A stretch of DNA of 64,000 nt from Sesamum alatum (taxonomy: Eukaryota; Streptophyta; Magnoliopsida; Lamiales; Pedaliaceae): the NCBI GenBank assembly GCA_034509735.1, contig JACGWO010000004.1:15543395-15607394 (forward strand), read 5' to 3'. Positions 56,981 through 64,000 of this stretch are shown here, piece by piece. The notes under the pieces were generated by a model. The model was not told where the DNA came from, searched no databases, and saw only the letters and a program-made list of their open reading frames with translations. The position numbers and the translations under genes are program-made. Numbering within the stretch: position 1 is the stretch's first letter; each line of letters begins with the position of its first letter.

Positions 56981-58943
56981 TGAAAGGAAATCGTGGATCG
57001 TCCCGGGAAATTGCGCGAATGCGGAGGCGCGGTATAAAATAAAATAGCGGCATTAAAAACATGCTTTTAAAATAAAGAACACGTTTCAAGGGGTGTGCCC
57101 TTGAAATTTCCTGGGTGTTCAGTGTATCTCATGAATAAATAACACGTAAGCAATCATGGAGGCCATAGGGTTGAAAAATAAAAGACGCGAAAACGTAAAC
57201 CGAGACCTACCCGTTGTCGTTTTCGTCTTCAACGGCTACACGCGTTGTTCCCCGTTTTGCACCAAGATCTCGTTCTTGAGACCCTCTAAATCGTGACACA
57301 CGATCCACCCACGTATCTTGCACGTCGTGCTAGCAACGAACAAGTATGTAATTTATTAGAGTGGATGAATCAACAACACGTTATGAATTAACGGTATTGA
57401 TTCATCAATGTTCTAATGTTCCAAGAACAAAAGAACAAGAATTATTTTCTTGCTATGAGAGAGAGGGGGTGGACGAGAGGGGAGAGAGTTGTGTGTGTGT
57501 GTTGGAATTTCATCATCCTTCAAAAGGTGCAAGGCTAGGGGTTTATATAGAGGAAGAGTTTAATCCTCTTTAAACTCCACCTCTTAAAAAGCTTAATTTG
57601 ACTAGGATTTTGACCTAGTCAAAGTAGAATTTGACCTTGTCAAATTCAATCCTAGCCTTTGATCTCTCCCATTAAATCTCAACCATTAATTTAATTTAAT
57701 GGAATATTTAAATCCTATTAAATATTCCAAAAGGCCAAATAAATATAATAAATAAATATTAATATTTATTCTAGGCCCATTAAATTAATTCCCTTAATAA
57801 ATCTAATTTATTAATTTAATTCCCTTTATCAAATAGAAGGAATTAATTTCTCCAAGAAAATATCGGACCCGATTAAATCCAATTTAATCATTCCTTTACT
57901 CCAATATTTAATTCCAAATTAAATACTAAGTGTGTGTGGATAGTGTGTGACTCTTTAGGTTCACCTTTCAGCTAGACTTGGTCGGATTCCTAGAATCCGT
58001 CCGTTACCATGGGTGGCCATCTAGCAACGGTCCATGGCACTAGAGACTAGGTGAAATAATCGGGGATGAACATTTAGGCTCTAACAGTACACTTGTCCTT
58101 CTGTCTTCGGTCTCATCACTTAGAGTCTAGGGCACGGAAAATGTAGGTACCCATTTTGGACCTAAGTGTCGGTCTGTCCTTACTAAACGCCGCAAGGGAA
58201 ACCTTCCCTTATGTTCAGTTATTGTGACCACAGATTTTAGGGACAAGACACAGAGCATACATGAGACTCAACTGTCAATACCTTTTGACAGGAGACAGAT
58301 CCTTTCTTGGAAACTACTGTCACTCTGTACACCCGAGTTGCACTAGACATGGCTTATGACTACTCAAGAGTATTTTGGCAATCTCTCACCATATCTAAGA
58401 TACAGACCTGATGCGCAGGTAAACTCAGCAGTTCCTCAAGTCAAAGGACTTGACCTGTACCGTTGGAACCGGGAATACGTCATACCTTGCAGACCATACT
58501 CAAGGTCCTCCGTAAGACGGTTCCCGCGAGTCACCTCAGTCAGCTGCCTCCTAGCATGCCGACCCACTAACACTGCTTAGACGACCTTCATCACCCGTCA
58601 ATGAAATACGACAGCAGATGCTTAGTGCAAGTCTCAAAGGGAATCCCGGTACCCATTTTCGGGATTCCTTGACTTGGAGATTTCCGGACTGATTCGGTAA
58701 GACTGATTTCATGGACCTACCTCCAAGCGTAGTCCCAATCCCCGAAATCGATTCTCAGTCCGTGGGCTTTGTTTCCGTAGTGAACATATATGTGAAAGCA
58801 GATATAACTGAACGTAAACAAAGTATTGCCATATGAATTTTTCACTTCTTTATTCATATATGTTTTATCAAACACCTGAAATTGTCTAGACATAGGTTAC
58901 ATATTCCTGCCAAAATTGGCTTACATGGTCACCTATTCTAACA
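56981..58943 (-). repeat. LTR4b (middle LTR)
   Basis: 1963 bp, TGAAAG to TAACA. The U5 stem-loop at 57084-57106 has an extended 9-bp stem. TATA box near 57540 and W-box cluster at about 57595-57650. A primer site is on its left and gag is directly on its right. Confidence 0.92.
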
Positions 58944-59493
58944 GAATGCCCTTCTCAAGTGCGTTCATGTTGTTGTTTACAATGAATTGGTCGAAGGAGG
59001 GTGGGAGTGACTGAAGGATCACATCTATGTACGTTTCATTATCGAGGCCTGCCTTTAGGTCCTCGAGCTTTTCCACCAGGGTAAGCATTTTAACCACGTG
59101 CGCTTGTACAGAGGATCCTTCTGTCATTTTAGTTCCAAAGAACGCCATGGTCGCGACATACCTTGTATGCCAGTCCGGGACTGCATAGCAATCCTTAAGG
59201 CGATCCATAATGGAAGGGACATCGTCTAGCCTTTCATATGGCTTCTGAATCTCATTCTTCATCGAAGCAAGTATGACGCTACGGACCTTCCGGTTATCCT
59301 TATGCCAAGTCTCGAACGTCTCACGTTCTTCCGACGTGGATCCTTCTGGTAAGGTCCTAGGGAAAGGCTCGTCCATGACGTAGCCTTGGTTCTCGTAATC
59401 TAAGACTATCCTGAGATTGCGCAACCAGTCGTTGTAATTGGTTCCATTGAATTTGTTGGTCTCAAGAATGGTTGATAAAGGGTTCTTAGATAT
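58944..59493 (-). pseudogene. E4 interior 2 gag fragment
   Basis: The usual start is ATA (59491-59493), as in interior 1; an in-frame upstream ATG at 59523 gives MNSIFKCGFKISKNPLST. The frame then stays open through NYNDWLRNLRIVLDYENQ to FIVNNNMNALEKGI, where it meets LTR4b. It carries about 21 more bases of gag than interior 1. There is no knuckle or enzymatic domain. Confidence 0.87.
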
Positions 59494-59523
59494 TTTAAAT
59501 CCACATTTAAAAATAGAGTTCAC

Positions 59524-61684
59524 GATCAGCAGAATTTAAAAGACGGTAGTTTGATAAATAATTAAATGTTTGGTCTTTAGTCATTTAATGCTCCCACTAT
59601 TTATACGTAAACATGGTACTCTCAAACGTTGTTTTCGGGAAACCCTTTCCTAGTGGGCATGGGATCCACAGCGAATTTTCCCATACCCCACTTTTACGAT
59701 TCGCATGGGAAAAATCCTGTGGGAGGTATACCATACCATTCTCGTTCCACGAGATTCCCAAGATTATTGCCTCACTCTTTCACACGATCCCGAGGACTCC
59801 AAGCGAATCATGCTAATCGGGCGTTAGACCCGACCCAATCAACCGAGTCATTGACCCACTACTACCTGCACGACTCGTGAGACAGGTAACAGTGGTCTAC
59901 TTTTCGTTCATGACACAGTGCAGCTTCTTTTAAGTACGGTAGTCGTGCCACGACTCGTGAGACCACGCTATCGACCTAAATCAGCTTCCTCACTGTGCCA
60001 TGGACTGGAAGGCATGGACAAACTCCTAGAGTCCATGTCCATTTGTCTAGGGTCTAATATTTGGACATTGGTCCAACCAATGTGAGAGTAGTAAATGACC
60101 AAGATCTCATAAATTAATATTAACACATTCATCCGTAAAGCGAAAATAAATAAATTGCATCCATAGCAGTTATATGATAAATAAAACGCCATTCATCTAT
60201 CATAATAAGAACATGCAAAATTAAAGCCTAGCACGCCCCTGTTGGATGATCACGAGCCCGAACCCTATGCGATCCACTGAGCCCGCAGTGGATCTATGGT
60301 CAATCTAGGGTTGGTCCTACACTATTACATTAATTGTAACCCAATCATCATTCTGATGGGCCTTGGTCTCTTTTCTCTTTCTTCTCTTCATGGAAACTTC
60401 TTGGAACCTCCAGTCTGGGCTCTCCATGTGGACCTTCCTTCTTCTCCACCAATTACATAAAATTAAAACCTCACTTCTATTCTACTCTCATTACATAAGA
60501 AAAATAGAAACCCCAGCGAAAACCCGAGGGGAGTACATAAGGAGGGAGGAAGAATGCCTTATTATTCCAAGACAACTAGAAAGGGAGAATGAGAAAGCAG
60601 TAAAAGAGGCACACAGGCCCAGCATAAAATTAAACCATACATTCGGTCTAGGGCTTGTGATCATCCATTTCCATCCAACGCATATAATCACATGATCCAA
60701 TCACATAAACTACATGCTAACATCTCATGATTACCAATCACAATTATCCAAGATAAAATAAATGCGTAACGTATGAAAAATATGGTACAACCATTGGTAA
60801 TAATATATATATGTATATATTTTATTTTAGGAAGACTCTTCCTTATTATTTCTAGGTAAATGATCCCCGGGATTCTAAATCCAATATAATTCAACCTCCC
60901 AAAATAATGTCTTAGAAAATAGGCAAAAATTAAATAAAAAATGAATTCTCAGAATTAATTAAAAAAATTAAAACTGAAAAATAAGGAGAAACACTAACAA
61001 CAGCAACCGGCTGCAGCCACCGGCAGCAGCCAGCCGGCACGCGCAAGCGCTGCCTGACCGGGCGCGCGCGCGCGCGCGCAGGCCCCTGCCTGCCTGCGCC
61101 CGCCTGGTCTGTAGCAGGCTGCACGGCTGCATGCGCCGGCAGGCTGCCGCGCGTGCAGGCTCCCTTGCCCCGCGCGCTAGCCTGTCGGCTGCCAATCGTG
61201 CCCCTGCCCTGCGCAGGCGCGCGCGCGGCCTCTCTGGAGGGATCCTAGTGCGCTGGCTTGGCGCGCGCGCGGGCTTCCCTGCCCGTTTGCCCGCGCCCCC
61301 GGCCAGCCGCCTGCCCGTCGCCCGGCCGTGCCACCCGGCAGGCTGTCTGCGCGCAACCCTGCGCACCTGGCGCAGGCGGCCGCGCGCAGGCTCCTCTACC
61401 TGCGTGCGTCTGCCTTGCCTGCGCGCACGGCTGTGCGCGGCCAGCTTCCGACAGGCCCGCGTGCTGCGGCGTTTCTCCATTTTGTTCGATTTTCACCCCC
61501 CGTTTCCCAAGAAAAATAGAAAATCCAACAACACCAAAATCATACGAATCGAAAAACAAGAAAAACGACATGCTTTAATAATAATAAAATCAAGAATTAA
61601 TTAAAACAAGGTAAAACACGTTTTTCATGCTAATAACACACACAAAACCTTAGGCCTATACACCGAACCGGGCTCTGATACCAC
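59524..61684 (-). other. E4 interior 2 leader and primer site
   Basis: Paired CACGACTCGTGAGAC motifs at 59869 and 59949, a CpG-rich island at 61000-61480 with long gcgcgc runs, and the primer site at 61670-61684. No MITE. Confidence 0.78.
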
Positions 61685-63665
61685 TGAAAGATTGTGGATC
61701 GTCCCAGGAAATAGCGCGAATGCGGAACTGCGGTATAAATTTAAATAAACAGAATTTAAACATGCTTTTACAAAAAATAAAGATTACGTTCAAGGGGTGT
61801 GCCCTTGAAGTTCCCGGGTGTTTGGTGTATCTCATGAATTAAAAGCATACAAGAATCATGGAGGCCATAGGGTTTAAAATAAAGAGAGGGACGAAAAATA
61901 AATCGGAACCTACCGATTGTCAGTTTTGTCTTCTAACCGGTACTCGCGTTGTTCCCCGATTTGCACCAAATCTCGTATGTGAGATTCTCCAAATTGTGAC
62001 ACGCAATCCACCCTCGTATCTTGAACGTCGTGCTAGCGAACGAACTAGTATTTTGGAGAGGATGGATCAATCACACGTTATTAGGTTAACGGGATTAATC
62101 CTCCTATGTTCAATTGTTCCAAGAACGAAAGAACAAGAAAATAATATTCTTGAGAGAGAGAGAGAGGGCGGACGAGAGGACAGAGAGCACGAGAGATAGT
62201 GTGTGTGTGTGTGTTCGATTTTCATCATCTCTCTAAAGGTGAAGGACTAGGAGTATTTATAGAGGAGGAGTTTAATCCTCTTCAAACTCCAACTCTAAAT
62301 AAGACTAATTTGACTAGGATTTTGACCTAGTCAAAGTCCTAGTCAAAGTAGTAATTTGACCTACTCAAATTTATCCTAGCCATCCATCTCTCCTTTTAAA
62401 TCTCAACCATTAATTTAATTTAATGGAATATTTAAAACCTAGTTAAATATTCCAAAGGGCAATAAATAAATATAATAAATATAAATATTTATTTTAAGCC
62501 CATTAAATTAATTTTCTAATAAATCTAATTTATTAGATTAATCCCTTTTATCTAATAAAAGGAATTAATTCTCTCCAAGAAAATTATTGACCCGATTAAA
62601 TCCAATTTAATCATTCTATTTCTTCAAATATTTAATTCTAAATTAAATACTTAATGTGTGCGGATTGTGTGTGACTCTTTAGGTTCACCTTTAAGCTAGA
62701 CTTGGTCGAATTCCTAGAATTCGCCTGTTACCATGGGTGGCCATCTAGCAACGGTCCATGGCACTAGAGACTAGATGAATATTCGGGGATGAACATTTAG
62801 GCTCTAACAGTACACTTGTCCTTCTGTCTTCGGTCTCACCACTTTAGGGTCTAGGGCACGGAAAATGCAGGTACCTATTTTGGACCTAAGTGTCGGTCTG
62901 TCCTTACTAAACGACGCAAGGGAAACCTTCCATTCTGTTCAGTTACTGTGGCCACAGATTTTAGGGACAGGACACAGAGCATATGTGAGACTCAACTGTC
63001 AATGCCTTTTGACAGGAGACAGATCCTTTCTTGGAAACTACTGTCACTCTGTATACTGGATCTGCACTAGACATGGCTTATGACTACTTAAGTGTTTCTT
63101 GGCAATCTGTCACCATATCTAAGATACAACCCTAATATACAGGTAATCTCAGCAGTTCCTCAAGTCAAAGGACTCGACCTGTACTGTTGGAACCGGGAAC
63201 ACACGTCATACCTAGCCGACCCTACTCAAGGTCCTCCATAAGACGGTTCCCCCGAGTCACCTCAATCAGCTGCTCCCTAGCAGGCTAACCCACTAACATT
63301 GCTTAGACGACTTTCGTCACCCGTCGATGAAATACGACAGCAGATGCTTAGTGCAAGTCTCAAGGGGAATCTCGGTACCCATTTTCGAGATTCCTTTACT
63401 TGGAGATTTTTGGACTGATTCGGCGGGGCTGATTTCATGGACCTACCTCCAAGCGTAGTCCCAGTCCCCAAAATACGTTTTCAGTCCATAGGCTTTGTTT
63501 CCGTAGTGAACAGATATGTAATGCAGATAAAGTGAACACAAACAAAGTAATGCCAAATGAATTTCACTTTTTTATTCATTAATAATTTATCAAAACCCTG
63601 AAATTGTCTAGACATAGGTTACATTTTGCCTGCCAAGATGGGATACATGGTCACGTATTCTAACC
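61685..63665 (-). repeat. LTR4c (outer right LTR)
   Basis: 1981 bp. Starts TGAAAG; the last base is C instead of A (TAACC), then the TSD ctcgc. U5 stem-loop at 61789-61809, TATA box near 62256 and W-box cluster at about 62308-62375. Confidence 0.9.
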
Positions 63666-63670
63666 CTCGC

Positions 63671-64000
63671 GGCCAGCCACCACTTCGCTCACCGTACAAT
63701 GGTTCTTCACGCCATTTTAGATTTTTTTTTTTTGCAATTTCAGAAATTTTTTGGTTATTTTCTGTAACTTATGTAAATTTTTGGATAATTTCTGTAATTT
63801 CTATAGATTCTAGGTAATTTTCTGTAATAGTATGTAAATTTTAGGAAATATGTTGTTAAATTTGAGTTGTTAATTTTTGTAATTTTTGTTGTAATTTCAG
63901 AAATTTATGTATATGTTGGTTAATTTTTGTAAATGATTAAATCTGTAAAATGAATGTGTAAATTTGTAAATGTTCATTAATTTGTAATATTTGATTTTTT
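63671..64000 (+). other. CACTA body continuing, T-rich
   Basis: Follows directly on the CT/CCACCA-rich DNA left of E4. After about 50 bp it becomes T-rich with recurrent tttctgtaa, ttgtaatttcagaaatt and tatgtaaattttagg motifs at irregular ~45-bp spacing. It may be an intron of a second CACTA gene. No recognisable protein. Confidence 0.4.

Larger units (their letters stand above)
51742..63665 (-). mobile_element. E4: three-LTR, two-interior copia complex, family A
   Basis: Order on plus: LTR4a (51742-53723, with a gap), partial gag and leader, LTR4b (56981-58943), partial gag and leader, LTR4c (61685-63665). The outer 5-bp duplication ctcgc (51737-51741 and 63666-63670) shows that the outer ends belong to one insertion in the CACTA. 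Both interiors lack protease, integrase, RT, RNase H and polypurine tract. In both, an exact LTR terminus (TAACA) abuts gag codons. Confidence 0.9.
19668..64000 (+). mobile_element. CACTA (En/Spm) transposon, right end outside window
   Basis: The terminus cactataaaaaaagcac starts at 19668. Next come subterminal repeats (ccgttac/gtaacgg, ccgttcc/ggaacgg), a TATA region, a TNP2-type transposase (30825-31754 and 49515-50102) and a second block of subterminal-like repeats. I find no good cctgtgc..tatagtg terminus before 64000. Body pieces flank each copia insertion in a consistent order. Excluding the copia insertions, only about 4.8 kb of the element is seen here. Confidence 0.75.

Overview
The window is plant nuclear DNA. 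It holds one intact spliced gene of a plant-specific family (QWRF/augmin-8-like microtubule proteins). The rest is AT-rich intergenic sequence and plant transposons: Ty1/copia elements with initiator-Met primer sites, a plant-type L1 LINE, a CACTA element with a TNP2 transposase, Mutator-type MITEs and a solo LTR. A dicot is likely, but the species cannot be read from the sequence.

Layout: 1-690 is a 12-unit, ~52-bp minisatellite in which every unit carries a short hairpin. 853-1389 is a probable solo LTR. 1390-5860 is AT-rich intergenic DNA with a ~275-bp tandem duplication and three Mutator-type MITEs or fragments. 5861-12675 is the QWRF gene (six exons, 629 codons, large repeat-bearing fourth intron), with a G-rich tract and a start-stop micro-ORF just before its ATG. 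13276-18958 holds more MITEs and a dead 5'-truncated LINE that seems to have landed in a MITE. 19156-19656 is a foldback element.

From 19668 to the window end almost everything lies inside one CACTA transposon whose other terminus is not reached. Its body (subterminal repeats, promoter, tnp2 pseudogene, a second promoter-like region) is split by four Ty1/copia insertion loci, all with coding strand minus. E1 (20193-30418) is complete with a TSD. E2 (31760-~40402) and E3 (~40403-49514) are fused through truncated LTRs, and the tnp2 segment between their insertion points is missing. E4 (51742-63665) has three LTRs and two pol-less interiors, with outer TSD ctcgc.

The E4 structure fits serial self-insertion into gag, at two sites 21 bp apart, with pol parts lost by LTR-LTR recombination or hidden in the 500-N gap at 51916-52415. 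Across the copia copies I see conserved non-coding signals: a covarying U5 hairpin, a W-box cluster next to the LTR TATA box, a duplicated CACGACTCGTG palindrome in the leader, and a very CpG-rich leader island. No copia, LINE or CACTA reading frame is intact, so any movement would need factors supplied from elsewhere. I see no tRNA or rRNA gene, CRISPR array or organelle insertion.
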